Assembly: GCA_027422505.1 (NCBI GenBank)
Contig: JAPQWV010000484.1
Location: 124,001 to 188,000 of the forward strand
DNA: 64,000 bases
Origin: Craterostigma plantagineum
Lineage: Eukaryota; Streptophyta; Magnoliopsida; Lamiales; Linderniaceae
Direction: 5' to 3'
Part shown: positions 32,591 through 44,007 of the stretch, in pieces
How positions within the stretch are numbered: the first letter of the stretch is position 1
Layout: each line of letters opens with the position of its first letter
Translations under genes and position numbers: made by a program
The notes under the pieces: generated by a model
Told to the model about the DNA's origin: nothing
The model's input: the letters and a program-made list of their open reading frames with translations, nothing else
Database searches by the model: none

Positions 32591-32674
32591 GGTTTGCAGA
32601 GATTTTCTCCTACTCATTTTGTACATATTTCACTCATTTTATATATATACGGGACATTACACCAAGAAAAAAAG

Positions 32675-35232
32675 ATCCTCCCATGCCACCTTCGCCGACC
32701 CACCGCCCCATAGAAACTGGCGAAATCGAGATTCCAAAATTCGCACCACACCCTTTGGAAGCAAGAACATGCCAGACCAGTAAGCATGAAGAGCTTGGAA
32801 AACCGACTTGATCAGCTGGAGGCGACCTGCGTAGGAAGAGATTTGTTTAGCCAAGATCCCAAACGCTGATCAACACGCTTAATCAGCGGCGCGCAATCAG
32901 CTATAGTAAGCCTAGAGAAAATGAGGGGAACACCCAAATAGCGCACAGGTAGGCGACCTATTCGAAAACCCATAATCGGCTGAATTTGCTCTGCCATTCC
33001 CGATGCCCGTCGTGATAGATATATCTCACTCTTATCAGGGTTTGGGTGTAACCCTGACATGATCGAGAACTGCGTAAGCGATTTCTTCAAGACCCCCACT
33101 GAAGTCACATCGGCATGGCTAAAGAGCAAAAGATCATCCGCAAACGCAAGCATATGCATCGAAGTAGCCTCACAACTCCAGTGATAACGAAATTGTGGCT
33201 CCGCCCTAATCGCAGCCGCCATCAGCCCATAAAGAACCTCCATAACAAGCGTAAACAGATAAGGCGAGATCGGATCCCCCTGACGTAGCCCCCTCTTTCC
33301 CTCAAAGAAACCAACAGCCTGCCCATGCAAGTTGATGGAGAAAGTCGGTGTCGTCACACATGCACGTATCCACCCATTATAGGTAGGGTGAAAACCCATG
33401 GCCTCAAGAGCAGTTAAGAGGAAACACCATTCAACTTTATCGTATGCCTTAGCCAGGTCCACCTTGAACATAGATCGTGGTGGTCGGCCCAAACTGTTGT
33501 ACCCAAGACACGGTTCCTGAGCCAATAGAATATTATCGCTAATGCGCCGGCCTGGAAATGAATGTCGTCTGGGTTCCATGCACCAGCCCTGCAAGGGACA
33601 CTTTAGCCGATCCGCCAAGATCTTTGAGATGATCTTATATAAGATGTTACAGCAAGAGATTGGCCGAAAATCCGAAGGACGCCTAGGGCAGTCAATCTTT
33701 GGGATCAGTGTACTGAGAGTGTTGTTCAACCCCTTTAGCAGACGCCCCGTAAAAAAGAAATCTTGCACTGCCAGAGTCACTCCAGGGCCCACTATGTCCC
33801 CAGCTGCTTTAAAAAAAGCAGCAGTATATCCATCTGGTCCAGGCGCTTTTTCATCCCCCATAGAGAAGAGGGAAACCTTCACCTCCATCGCATCCACAGG
33901 TCGAGTCATCGCATCCGCTGGGGAAAGCGTGCGCGTGATGTAAGGTCTAATTTCATCCGCACCGATCGGCGATGCTCGTGTAGACTGGCCTAGGAGGCCC
34001 TGGTAGAAGCTAATGATCTCAGCTTCCACCAACCCTGCCTCCTCTAATAGTTCGCCGCAGGTATTCTCAATCGAGAAGATGCGATTAGTGGCTCTGCGGA
34101 TTGCGACCTTCCTGAAGAAATATGATGTGCACTGATCGCCATCCTTCAGCCAGGAGAGCTTAGCGCGTTGTGACAAGGTCGACTGCTCGACCTCAACAGC
34201 CCTTGCATAGACCCACCGACACCAACACTCTAGTGCATGAAATAAGTCTTCCATAGGAAAACGGGCTGCAAAGTCCTGTGCTATATCAAGGAACTGTTTC
34301 GCCTCAACCACATTCGCCGCCAGATTCCCTTTCACACGGCGCATCTTCCTCAGCTTTGGTTTCAACATTCTGAGACGGCGAACGACCACGTACATAGGGT
34401 AACCATGAAGCGGTGCGCTCCATGCTTGCTTGACTAGCTCCAAGAAGCCAGGCTCTTTCGTCAAAAAGTTGTCAAAACGGAAGATCCTTCCCCGCATTTG
34501 TAAGGCTGCCTCCCCGAATATCAAAGGAAAGTGATCAGAAGTTGCAGGCAACACACACTTGAAGAAGGCAGCCGGGTATCGAGCGAACCACTGCGGGTTA
34601 CCCAACATGGTCCAATCGGCGCCAAATCCTTGCCGGCGCCCTCTGTTGGTTATACCACGTAAATTCCTGCCCCATCGCTGGTAATGTAAGAAGATCCGCA
34701 CGTACCAAGCATGTCTTAAAATCCTCCATGTCCTGCTGAGATGGCACCCCCCCCCCCCCCCACGCCCCTCATCCGCATGTAGAATAGCATTGAAGTCCCC
34801 AAGGAGCAGCCATGCATCAGCCACTCGGTGCCGCATAAGAAGCCAAGTTGTCCCAAAGAGTGACCCGCTCAACCCGTCTATTCTTGCCATAAACGACAGA
34901 GTATAACTTATATCTCGCGTGTCCAACTCCGTCACCAGACAATGGACGACCTGGTCTGTAAAAGTAATCGTCTCAACCTTCAGCCAAGATGGATCCCAAC
35001 CAACCCAGATCCGCGTACCTGGTCCAGAATCGTAATCAAAAAACCAGTCCCACTGTGCTCGGATGCCCCCCGAAATAATTGCCGCATTACCATTTGAAAT
35101 GCGTGTTTCCAATAGACCCACCATACGTAAATTATTTTGCGCTAACATATCCCCCACCGCCTGCCTGTGGTCTTGTCTTTTAAGACCACGTACGTTCCCG
35201 AGCCAACCACAAGCGTGGAAAACCCACATCAT
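32675..35232 (-). pseudogene. LINE A ORF2, 3'-truncated
   Basis: The long frame 35328-32812 covers most of it. The native start is probably the ATG at 35232-35230, in an ATGATGTGG context. Endonuclease: NVRGLKRQDHRQAV, LLETRI, GDFNAILHADEG, TSDHFPL. RT: EKAPGPDGYTAAFFKA, FRPISCCNILYKIISK, KVDLAKAYDKVEW, GLRQGDPISPYLF and FADD, all readable. A poly-C run on the plus strand (34746-34761) lengthens the Gly-rich site after GEGRG and an internal shift scrambles the residues after it. The thumb end and zf-RVT are absent. RT motifs are well kept, so this copy is moderately young. Confidence 0.87.
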
Positions 35233-37227
35233 GGGCTGAATGCTCTTTAGGGCACATAGATTGAAGCTTGTCATCCCCTTGCAATTCACGAAGAACGTCA
35301 AAAGGGTTATGATCAGTGCGTCTAGCATCCCGCACTGGACTACTTACTCCTCGTGAAGTACTCGCTTCCCCCGGCCGACAAGTGTGACTCCCCCCCACCT
35401 CAAGGGACGGTGGCAATGTGGTAGTCACTACCCGGGCTTTCCCCTGCGCTCCCACTTGTCTCCATTCCGTGGCCGGGCGTGGCGTTATGTGTCGTCGCGT
35501 GTCTTGCCGTAGTCGGCTCCGCACTACCGGGTGGGCCTGAGCCACCCTGGCAACTCGTGTGCCAGGTAGAACACTTGCCATCAGTCCACCATCATTTGTG
35601 CTATGTTCTGCCGTTGAAACCACCGGTTGACGTCGAGGTCCATGCGATGGTGTTAGGGCAACACGCGCATGTTTGGGACAGAAAAGATTCCCCATGCGCC
35701 CAAGTATCGCAGGAACTGCACTTCGTTTGTCTCCATTCGTACTCTACCTTCACCGGGATGACGTTCGAGATACCGCCTTCCTCCCGTGGCACCTTAATAT
35801 GTAATGTGTCCACGAAAGGGCACTCAAGCGCCTTCATAATGCAAACCCTTGCAAAATCAATACGGGCCCCATTCGTCGTAACTTCATCCGCAAAAAGCGG
35901 CCTCCCCACCGCACTAGCCACAATGCCCAACCCCTACTGAGTCCAAGATTTACCTGGAACGTTCCATAATTTAACCCAAAGCGGGACCTCAGTCAACTCT
36001 CGTCTCTCAAACGACATACCAGGGCGCCACGCCTCTAGAAATAGGGGCTGTCCTTGCATGAGCCATGGACCACTCTCCAATACAGTAGTCATTGCCGAGG
36101 CCGAGTCAAAACGAAATTTAAAAAACCCATTTATCGTAGCCCGAACCTCCACTAGCCCATGCCATATCAACCGCAAAATCGCTCAACGAATGGGAAGTAC
36201 AGCTTCTTCCCTAAGAAATAGCCCACCAGTGTATGCTCCCACCTAGCAAAACCAAGTTTCGCCAGCTCCCAAGATGGCGCCACTACAGGAATTCCATCAA
36301 CAACAGTGGGTGCCGTGTATGCGAGAGCCATTCTTTTACGGGATGCCGTGGGGATCTTCCCTTGACACTGGACCGCCTTGGCTGGCGTATGCGATTTATC
36401 AGCTCCCCAGACCACCTCAGCAAACGTGGAGCCCAGCCTCATCATCATACCAGTCCCTAACGTCGGTGGTACCCCCGAAACCCTAGGTGCAGGTGTATGT
36501 TTCGCAGGGGCTTCCCGTTCGATAGGCGGCGCTGACCCAGGCCCGTCCACTACCATCAGCGCGTCGGTAGTCGTCTTATCAGCCTCCCCCTCCTTAGCCA
36601 GATCAGCATCCGTGATGGGAGACGTTACAGCCGAGGCGACATCCTTCTCTTGTTGGGAAGAAACCCTAAAAAGCACAATGGGCCCAGATGGGCCTTTAGC
36701 AGCCGTCGCGATTTCGCCAACCCTGGTTGTCGCCCCCATGCTATCAATCGCCGGCACTACCTTCGTCACCGGCTCTACTGCGACAGCCGTCGTATGTTCG
36801 TCCTCCGTACAAATCTCCTCATCAAAGAGATCACCACCCTTCTCCTTCTCGTTAAGCAATCCATTCGTCGCGCAACAACGAGTTCACGGTTTGGTGGTGG
36901 CGTAGCCGGCCTGATCCAAGGCATACGTCGCCCTAGCCGGGGTGGATCCCTCAATTTCCCTATGTAAGTTCCAGCAGGGAGCGATCTGCCCTCAACACCA
37001 ACATGTTGATCAGTACCCATCTGTAATGGCTGTGATCGGATGCCATCAGCCGCAACCGTCGATCGCTGTCCATGAACCCGCTCCACAAGCCCATTAAATC
37101 GCGCCTCATCAAACGCCGCCCCAAATTCCGGATATGCTCCTCCCAGTCCGACAATATCCGGCATCGCAGGTAGGTCCGTTGCCGCCCGAGTGGGCCCTGG
37201 CGTAGTGCCATCTGAGGTTGCCTCCAT
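35229..37227 (-). pseudogene. LINE A ORF1, frameshifted
   Basis: From the ATG at 37227 the first frame ends at 36775; the next (36859-36167) carries an acidic linker and the start of DUF4283 (WEHTLVGYFLGKKLYFPFVERF). DUF4283 continues in 36176-35934 (VEVRATINGFFKFRF, GPWLMQGQPLFLEAW, PLWVKLWNVP), then 35930-35601 with the knuckle CSSCDTWAHGESF and a basic tail to 35180. About five frame breaks. The protein would bind element RNA in the cytoplasm. The order N-terminal region, DUF4283, CCHC, basic tail gives the complete layout for this family. Confidence 0.82.
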
Positions 37228-37270
37228 TATTTTTTGTCACTTGTAATGAAGTTTCCTCACCTACACGCTT

Positions 37271-37282
37271 GCTCTGATACCA
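37271..37282 (-). promoter_or_regulatory. Copia primer-binding site
   Basis: On the minus strand TGGTATCAGAGC, a perfect complement to the 3' end of initiator-Met tRNA, two bases after the LTR end at 37285. Confidence 0.85.
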
Positions 37283-37284
37283 CT

Positions 37285-37569
37285 TGTAATTCCAGATTAT
37301 CCAACAACACTTTGATAAAGATTAAAACCTTCGTTGAATACGTGAATAGTGTTTGGAGGCTTTTGAGAGTTTGCGTACGTGAAGTACTTTAGCAAATGGA
37401 AACTTACATTAATGATGGTTAGGGTTTAGGTTTTACCTTGGAAAGTTATTAAGCCCATTGGGTCCCCAACAAGCCCATTACAACCACAACTCTACATATA
37501 AAATACATTCTAGAGAATCAGAGATGACTTAAAATAAATACATTGGACACTTCTAAAATATTCCTAACA
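37285..37569 (-). repeat. Copia LTR, 285 bp
   Basis: On the minus strand it opens TGTTAGGAATATTTTAG and closes GGAATTACA, giving the TG...CA ends of an LTR, and is followed by AG and the primer-binding site. It is therefore a 5' LTR in minus orientation. No internal copia coding sequence follows: about 45 bases later a LINE ORF1 begins. An A/T-rich TATA-like word lies near 37490-37505. Confidence 0.82.
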
Positions 37570-38440
37570 ATTAGCCATGGACTCACCTAGATTAATTAAA
37601 CATTTGCAACTATTTAATCAAACTACGTTTATCAACTAACACATTTCATGCTTAAACGAATGCTCACGCGTTCACGAATAAGCACAATAATCTCACAGTA
37701 TTATAAATCAAGGTTTTGATAACACTTCAACTTACCTACGACACATAACAGTCGAAGCATATAGCAGCATAACATATAGATAGGAATCGACTAAGCTTAC
37801 AATCGTATTTGTCGAATTTCAGTCCCAATTTCGCACGTCTGCTACCTTGTTGCTCCTCCGCGCTCACTGCCCTCCACCAGAGAAATTGAGCCCAAGCCCA
37901 ACAAGGAATTCAGCCCAAGAGGTAGCCTTGCTACAGTGTTCTTCTCAGCAGTCAATTAAACAAATCGTTCCCTACAGTACAGGAAACTCTCTCTCACACG
38001 TTCTCAACTCCAAGTTCTTCTCAGCTTGTTGTCTATTAGTTTGAGCTGCTCCAAAATTTGCTGACACAAGATGCTATGATATGGCATGTGCTGTGCGCCC
38101 CAAATCTCTGTTACAGCCCGAACTTGCTGCTTCAGTGGCTGCCCGATCTCGACCAGAATAACTTCGTACGTTCGGCTGCTGTCACATAATTTCAGCACGT
38201 CTGCTGCTGTAGCGACCCTAGCCATCGCCACAACTTCTAACGTCATCCTAAGTGCCTAATGGCGTATTTAAATGAAGGAACTGCGGAAATGCGTATGAAA
38301 TTTTTCATTTACATGACGGAACTTTGTCCACATGCCAAAGGAATGTTTCCGCGTCAAAAGAAATTCTTCGAGTTATAATACACACTAATCCAAGTTTGTA
38401 ATCACTCGGGACGGTTGCGATGGCACAACAAGAGCTCCTA
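37570..38440. other. Unassigned non-coding stretch
   Basis: Mixed-composition sequence with no coding frame I can support and no match to other parts of the window. It may be the internal-side end of the diverged LTR that follows or unique DNA. The short frame at 38246-38004 has no recognisable domain. Confidence 0.3.
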
Positions 38441-38637
38441 TGCGCCCGGCCTCACAGGTCGTCATCCATACACACGCGTCCACCCCCAAAAGACATTCGG
38501 AAGCTTCGAAAGATAGGCCTTGCCGGCTAGGCGATCACGTACCGTGATCGTATGTACCTACAACACATAACATAAAGAAATGATCCACCGAGGCTCAGTA
38601 AGTAGAAACTATGCATGTATGCACGTGTCCCATCCCT

Positions 38638-38742
38638 GCAAAGGCAATCCACGCCAATGCATAAACTACTACGCAAAGGCGATCCCCGCCGATGCACTTA
38701 ACACTCCGCAAGGGCGATCCGCGCCGATGCTCATCATACTCG
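38638..38742. repeat. 35-bp tandem repeat, three units
   Basis: Units begin with GCAAAGGC or GCAAGGGC at 38638, 38673 and 38708, each containing a GATCC/CGCC/GATGC block. The related LTR at 49320 has a single unit, so the expansion is specific to this copy. Confidence 0.8.
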
Positions 38743-39032
38743 TAAACCTCACTCAGGGCCCTCGGCTAATCTCACTATGCACCACAAATGAGCTCACGTC
38801 CACTAGGGACAAATATGACAGCGGTCCACGCCGGATGGCCATACCTAGGATGCACACCGTTCTCCTAAGTTGCCATATGTACCCGGTTGTCCCCGACTGT
38901 CGGCGGTCGCTCACGCTGGTAGCCCACGCTGAGGTTGCCTACACCAGGGTTCCACCCTGTGTCGCTTATACCCTCAGGTCGCTCCCTACCGCCACGGGCA
39001 TTGCCCAATCATATCATAAACATACATATACA

Positions 39033-39375
39033 CGGCCCTTTCGCGAACGGGCATTGCCCTAATATATTTCGTTACATACATAATAATAATATATGTATAC
39101 GACCCTTTCGCCATCGGGCATCGCCCTAATATATTTCATTATATACATGATGATAATATATGTATACGGCCCTTTCGCCAACGGGCATCGCCGTAATCTA
39201 TCTCATTATATATATGATAATAATATATGTATACGGCCCTTTCGCCAACAGGTCTTCGCCCTACTATATTTCATTGCATATACAATAATAGTAATATATG
39301 TATACGGCCTTTCGCCAACGGGTCTCCGCCCTAATATACTTCATATACATATATATATTTACATAATATTACGGC
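39033..39375. repeat. 67-bp tandem repeat, five units
   Basis: Units start CGGCCCTTTCGCC at 39033, 39100, 39167, 39234 and 39305 (spacings 67, 67, 67 and 71). Each has a GC-rich part with a small inverted repeat and an AT-rich part with ATATATGTATAC. It is absent from the related LTR at 49130-50010. Direct adjacency without unique spacers excludes a CRISPR array. Confidence 0.9.
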
Positions 39376-40001
39376 GACGCTAAACGCCGCCCTGGTAGCA
39401 TAGTGGACAGCCCTTGACTCAACTGCGAGTCGACAACACATGCCCATATCGGCAATGTATTAGTCGCTTTCAAGCGATACCTTATATACACATACTCGAC
39501 TCATACAACCCTCCCACATATGATCGTGTATGCCCGTGAGTATGAAAATGCAACAAATGCCATACGCACTTACCAGGAGACAGCATATCAATTAGTCCAC
39601 GCAAATCATGTAATCATCGAGGCACATACTCACGTAATATCAAGCATACACAATTCAGGTAGGCATCGAAGCACCTAGTCATACAATTTAAGCACGTATA
39701 GACAAGTTATGTGTTGTAGTTGAATTTCTACTTACCTGTAGTCCGTGGATTAACTGGTACCTGATCTGGTGGGACTCCACCTTAGCATAAAAATAATTAG
39801 GTCAGTACCTATCTAAATTCTCTGACTAGCTAAGGTCTCGAATTTCCTAAGTGTCGAAGTAATATTTCTAATGTTGCATTTGAAAGGTCATTATTAATTT
39901 GAATTCGTGAAAATTCATGATTCTTGAAATATACTTAATAATGTGAACTGATTTTAGATATAGGGTTCGTGATTCTTAAAATTCTATGTGTTATAGTCAA
40001 T

Positions 40002-40975
40002 TCGCCAAAAACTCGTACGGTTCGCGAAGTGGAGTTCTCAATTCCTGATTCGCGAATCGTTCCTAGTTCGCGAATTGTGCCCTCGGTTAGTAGTTCGCGA
40101 AGTCCTTATGGATTCGCCAACTTGTACTTCGCGAATTTATCTTGCTTGGTTGCTATATGAAATTCGCTAAGTGTGGTTCGCGAACTCTCAATTCGCGAAG
40201 TCGGTATAATTCGTGAAGTTCGACCCGTGAAGTTCTACCCTTTGTAATTCGCGAAAGACTCTACACATGATTTGCCAAGTTCTTATTCTAGATCAATGCG
40301 TGACTTGACTTGATTCGTGAAATGCCCTAGTCTCACTTCGCGAACTGTCTCTAAGTTCCCAAATGGATTCGCCAAATGTCCTACCCTGGTTCGCGAATTG
40401 TAAATTCTAACCTAGGGTTCGCGAAGCGGGTTGCTCACTCATAGTTCGCGAAGTCTAAAGCATCACTCTTAATTCGCGAATCGTCCTAGTTCGCGAAGTG
40501 GCTCGCACAATTCGTGGAATACCCAAGCTCGCGAAGTATACTATTTACATTACTTAGGGTTCGCCATTCTAGTTTGCCAACTAATTCAGTTCGTGAAGTG
40601 CATGAGTTCGCAAAACGGGTTTGCCAAGTATGAAGTGGCCGAGTTCGCCAAATTTGATCGGCCCGCGAAGTGGAGCTCTCATGTTTCACGAATCCTCACA
40701 CACCCCGTGAAACTTATCACTTCTTCTTCTTGTTTCGCGAACTCTTTAACCCATATTTACATTCGTGGCGTTGGCATCTCACTTCGCGAACTACCTATGA
40801 CACGTGAAAGCTTACAATTTGCGAAGTATACTTCGCATGGCCCGTGAAATAGGGTTCACGAAGTTGGATTCGCCGAATTGGATTCGTGAGCCGAGACCCG
40901 CGAAGTAATTTCCACTATTGATTCGCCAAATTCACCTTCTTATCCTCAATTCGCGAACTTCACAATTCGCGGATT
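40002..40975. repeat. Dispersed-word array of the palindrome TTCGCGAA
   Basis: I count 17 exact copies of TTCGCGAA between 40021 and 40957, plus many one-base variants (TTCGCCAA, TTCGTGAA, TTCACGAA, CCCGCGAA, TTTGCCAA) at irregular spacings of roughly 15-70 bases in AT-rich sequence. There is no fixed repeat period, so this is not a simple satellite. It lies in the U3-side part of a chromovirus-type LTR. Some variants (CGCG to CGTG or CACG) look like deamination products of methylated CpG. Confidence 0.85.
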
Positions 40976-42270
40976 CTTAAACAATTTTACTACTTCAAAT
41001 GCTTGGGAACTTAGATAGAAAAGGTATCTTTTCTAAAAACCGTATGAATATCATATAATTTTCAAATGCTTCCCAAAACCCTCGATACTTAAAACAAAAT
41101 TTCCGCAAGTATGAAACTTCTCTAACAGCTCCCAAAAATATCAATCAATAAATATACTCTAAGGACTGAACTCGTATCTCAATTTATTTTCATAAGGGTT
41201 CTAGGGACGATAGCTTTATACGGTTAAATACCCAACCATGAATCTTTCGAACACTAAACCCGTGAAAATCCTACTCTCATGAAATTCTTTTGAGCATATC
41301 AATTTCCTTAATCATGATTATAAGAGTGCTAAGTACTCTCGGAACCCATAGAGATTAAATCTGAACTAGTCCTAAACATATAGGTAGTCTTTAGTGTCTA
41401 AGGTATGTAAAATATACGTGAATTATAGTAAGAGTTTGTGTTATACCTCCTCTAATCTTGGAGTTCGACTTCTTCTTTCCCTTCTCCTCTAAGTGCTATA
41501 GAATGTTTCTCATAAAATCTCTCGGCTCTAAGTTCTTCTTTCTCTTCTTCTTTCTGTCTTTCGTTCTTGTGTGTGAGATGAAAAATATCTTTGCTAACCT
41601 TTTTAAGTTATCATAGGTAGTGGTTGATGTGACTTATTGTTGACGTGAATTTCCTAAATTTAAGGAAGTTTGTTGCTAAGGTTTATATTTTAAGGATTTG
41701 GGCCTAAGCTTAAGTTTTTAATCCAATTGAAATTATAGCCCAACTTCTATCCTTACCTCTAAGTATTTGGGTCAACCTAAAGTCTTATTTGGGCCTTGTT
41801 ATTTTATTTCATATTTATTGGATCTCCATTGATTTGGACCACTTTATTTTTGGGTTATATTATTTTGGACCAAACCCATAAATCAACTTGGGCTTTATTT
41901 AAATTTATTCACTTGGGTCTTAGTTTAAATTTTACTCCTAGCCCAATTCCATTCTTATTAGTAATTTTGTTCCCAATTTCCCATGGTCTAGTTCTTTCGA
42001 AAATCCCTACATAAAGTTAGGTATTTGCAAAAGCAAGCAAATAAATTGAGATGAAGAAAGTACAAGTGTAGAAGTTGAAATCGCGTCACACCTTCACTGT
42101 GTGCGATTTTCACATAGTAAACATTTTCACTGTGTGCGATTCTCCGGCCATCCCCCGCAGAATTGGCCGGCCGATGGAAGGTCCCGAACGCCGGAATTCG
42201 CCGGCGAGAGGGGAGTCACTCATCTTCGTCGCCTGTACGCAGACGCCGCCACACAGTCAATCGCACCACC

Positions 42271-43866
42271 ATGGGCTCTACCTCAGCAATGTGTGGATCG
42301 ATGATGTCGTCTACAGTCGGAGTCACAGGCTCTACCCTCATGGATTCTGAATTAGGAGCCCTAAGGAGCGATTTCCCCAATTTTGCAGCGAAATTTGATG
42401 TCACAGCCTTTACGGCATTGAAAGCTAGGGTCCATGGATCTGAAATCCTCAACACTAGGCCTGAGGCGGAGCGCCTACCGCCAATTGGATATCACTCTCG
42501 CCGGAGCTTTGCGTTATCCAGCCAGTGCGTGGCCCGACGTACCAGCATTTAGTTCTGAAAAGCCCGGGCCCGCCGATACGCACGACGGACAGTAGCTCAC
42601 CGACAGACTCTGAGTCAGGGATGAGTACTATGCCCCACACGTCGGAGACTGGTCAGGCTGTCTTGAGCCAAGAGGGGAGGGATACCGGACAAACCACGGG
42701 GGGTTATGAAAGGATGATGGTGCCCTCGCCTGCTAAGGAGGCCAACCTTGGGGCAGGTACTACACCTTCGGATAGCCCAGTCAGACCAACAATGGGTCAA
42801 GCCGCGGCTACAGTAACACTGCCTAGTTATATTAGAGCGCTCCAGGGCGAGACGGCCAGATCCTCGCGGCCCTGCCTCACATATAGGCCACCATCGACTT
42901 GGGAGGGAAAAGTGATGGTCCAGCCAAAATGGGAGATAGCAGCTAAAGGGATTGAGCGATGGAGGTATACCCTTGTGGGTTATTTCCTTGGCCGGAAGCC
43001 CTATTACCCTCGCGCTGAGCGATATTTCCGCTCGCTCTGGCCTCAGCTGGAGGAGGTACGTGCGACTAGCTCTGGCTTCTTCAAATTGCGGTTTAGGTCG
43101 GCGTTGGCGATGGAGGAAGCGCTAGAGGGAGGTCCCTGGATCTATCAAGGCCAGCTCTGTTTCTACAGGAGTGGCGGCCAGGGCTTACGCTGGAGAAACA
43201 AGACCATGAGCACATCCCCACATGGGTGAAACTTCGCAACGTCCCGCTAGAATATTGGACCACGGAAGGCCTCAGCTTTATAGCCAGCGCGATAGGCCAT
43301 CCGCTATTCCCAGATGCAATGACAATGAGCATGGAACGTATCGACTATGCTCGAGTTTGCATACTGAAAAATCTCAAGGAGGCATATCTTGACAGCTTTA
43401 CACTTCGATTGCCACGGCCTGATGACAGTGAAGCTGGCCTAATCACGATAAGAGTGGAATATGAATGGCGACCTACTCCTTGCCAAATCTGCTCGGCAAT
43501 AACGCACAGCCCGAATGCCTGCCCGAATCGACAGGCGCAGCACCCAGTGCCCAAGGCCAAAATAGCCAAGAATAGAGGGGCCGAGCAGACAACAAAATGG
43601 TAGCTAGTGGGCAGACAGGGGAAAGCTGTAACCCGGCCCGCCCGTGAACAGCCACAACCAAATCCGCCGATACCCACGCAAGCCCCAGGGGCTTCAGCGG
43701 ATGGAGATGGCCACCCGCTGGCCGGGACAGCAATTCTTTTGCAGCTCTGGTGAATTTAGCTGATGAGCTGCTTGAAGGATCTACCATGGCTGGGTCAAAG
43801 GTATTACCTCAAACTTGGTGACAACAGCAAGGGCCTAAGCACCCTTCCCCGACCTGGTTCCCAATG
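42271..43866 (+). pseudogene. LINE ORF1 (DUF4283 and CCHC), frameshifted
   Basis: I choose the ATG at 42271 in the context ACCATGG, which is good for plant initiation; upstream codons in the same frame belong to the leader. The first frame runs to 42552, the second 42525-43229 holds a Ser/Thr-rich linker and DUF4283 (WRYTLVGYFLGRKPYYPRAERYFRS as start region, cited by WRYTLVGY; GGPWIYQGQLCFY), and the third 43226-43603 the end of DUF4283 (MKLRNVPLEYWTTEGL) and the knuckle CQICSAITHSPNAC. The tail continues to ATGA at 43864, where ORF2 starts. Two to four frame breaks. Confidence 0.8.
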
Positions 43867-44007
43867 ATACACATCTCTGTATGGAATGTGCATGGTCTAA
43901 ACAAACTAGACCATAGGGCGGCGGTGCGGGAACTGATCCGAAAACATGACATTAAGCTGGTGGGTCTCGTTGAAACGCGGGTCTCGGCCGTGAATGCGGA
44001 GACCAAT
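43864..44007 (+). pseudogene. LINE ORF2 start, truncated in endonuclease
   Basis: ATGATACAC opens the frame, followed by VWNVHGLNKLDHRAAV and the catalytic Glu region GLVETRVS. It stops being LINE at 44007 at the LTR boundary. The remaining ORF2 is not present to the right of the LTR, so this is not a simple insertion. Confidence 0.8.

Larger units (their letters stand above)
28627..32674 (+). mobile_element. LINE (subfamily A), degenerate
   Basis: Begins in DUF4283 of ORF1, has an internal deletion that removes the ORF1 tail and the first half of the endonuclease, and continues through RT, zf-RVT and a complete 3'UTR with hairpin (32571-32590), the TATATATACGGG word and an A-rich tail. The tail is followed directly by the truncated 3' side of a minus-strand LINE at 32675. 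No target duplication is visible. Confidence 0.88.
32675..37227 (-). mobile_element. LINE A with nearly complete 5' coding end, 3'-truncated
   Basis: Minus-strand LINE with ORF1 from its apparent start codon at 37227 and ORF2 up to the thumb region, where it stops at the tail of the neighbouring LINE (32675). It is one of three copies here that keep the ORF1 N-terminus. Just upstream of its ORF1 is a copia primer-binding site and LTR rather than a typical LINE 5'UTR. Confidence 0.87.
38441..42075 (-). repeat. Diverged chromovirus-type LTR region
   Basis: The segment 38450-39760 is colinear with 49130-50010 of the chromovirus 3' LTR: both have a CCACC-AAAA block, GGAAGCTTC, a GATCACGTACC word, ACAACACATAA, CAAAGGC-GATCC words, a tGGTAGCATAG-containing block with GACTCAACT, and the phrase TATGTGTTGTAGTTG followed by ACTTACCT. 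To the right each carries its own reiterated array, then AT-rich sequence with many GGGCC/GGCCC-type words. So this is a related LTR in the same (minus) orientation, expanded to about 3.6 kb by internal arrays. Its true ends were not found, and a LINE cuts it at about 42076. Confidence 0.65.
42076..44007 (+). mobile_element. LINE (B-like), 5' region present, cut by an LTR in the endonuclease
   Basis: It has a short 5' leader with two copies of TTCACTGTGTGCGATT (42096 and 42129), a full-length but frameshifted ORF1 and the first 47 codons of ORF2. It ends abruptly at 44007 where an LTR with TG...CA ends begins. The endonuclease wording (GLVETRV, LDHR) is nearest to the LINE B copy at 10738-15924. 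Confidence 0.8.

Noticed and set aside
26822..37227. Twin-priming inversion to explain opposite-strand LINE pairs
   Set aside because: Twin priming puts the inverted piece upstream of the 3' piece, before the poly(A); here the opposite-strand piece follows the poly(A), so another mechanism is needed.
39033..39375. CRISPR-like array
   Set aside because: Units are directly adjacent, with whole-unit similarity and no unique spacers, in a plant LTR; it is a tandem minisatellite.
40486..40847. Short open frames in both strands of the TTCGCGAA array
   Set aside because: They are produced by the repeated word (for example RFAN and FANS translations) and have no domain; the array lies in an LTR.
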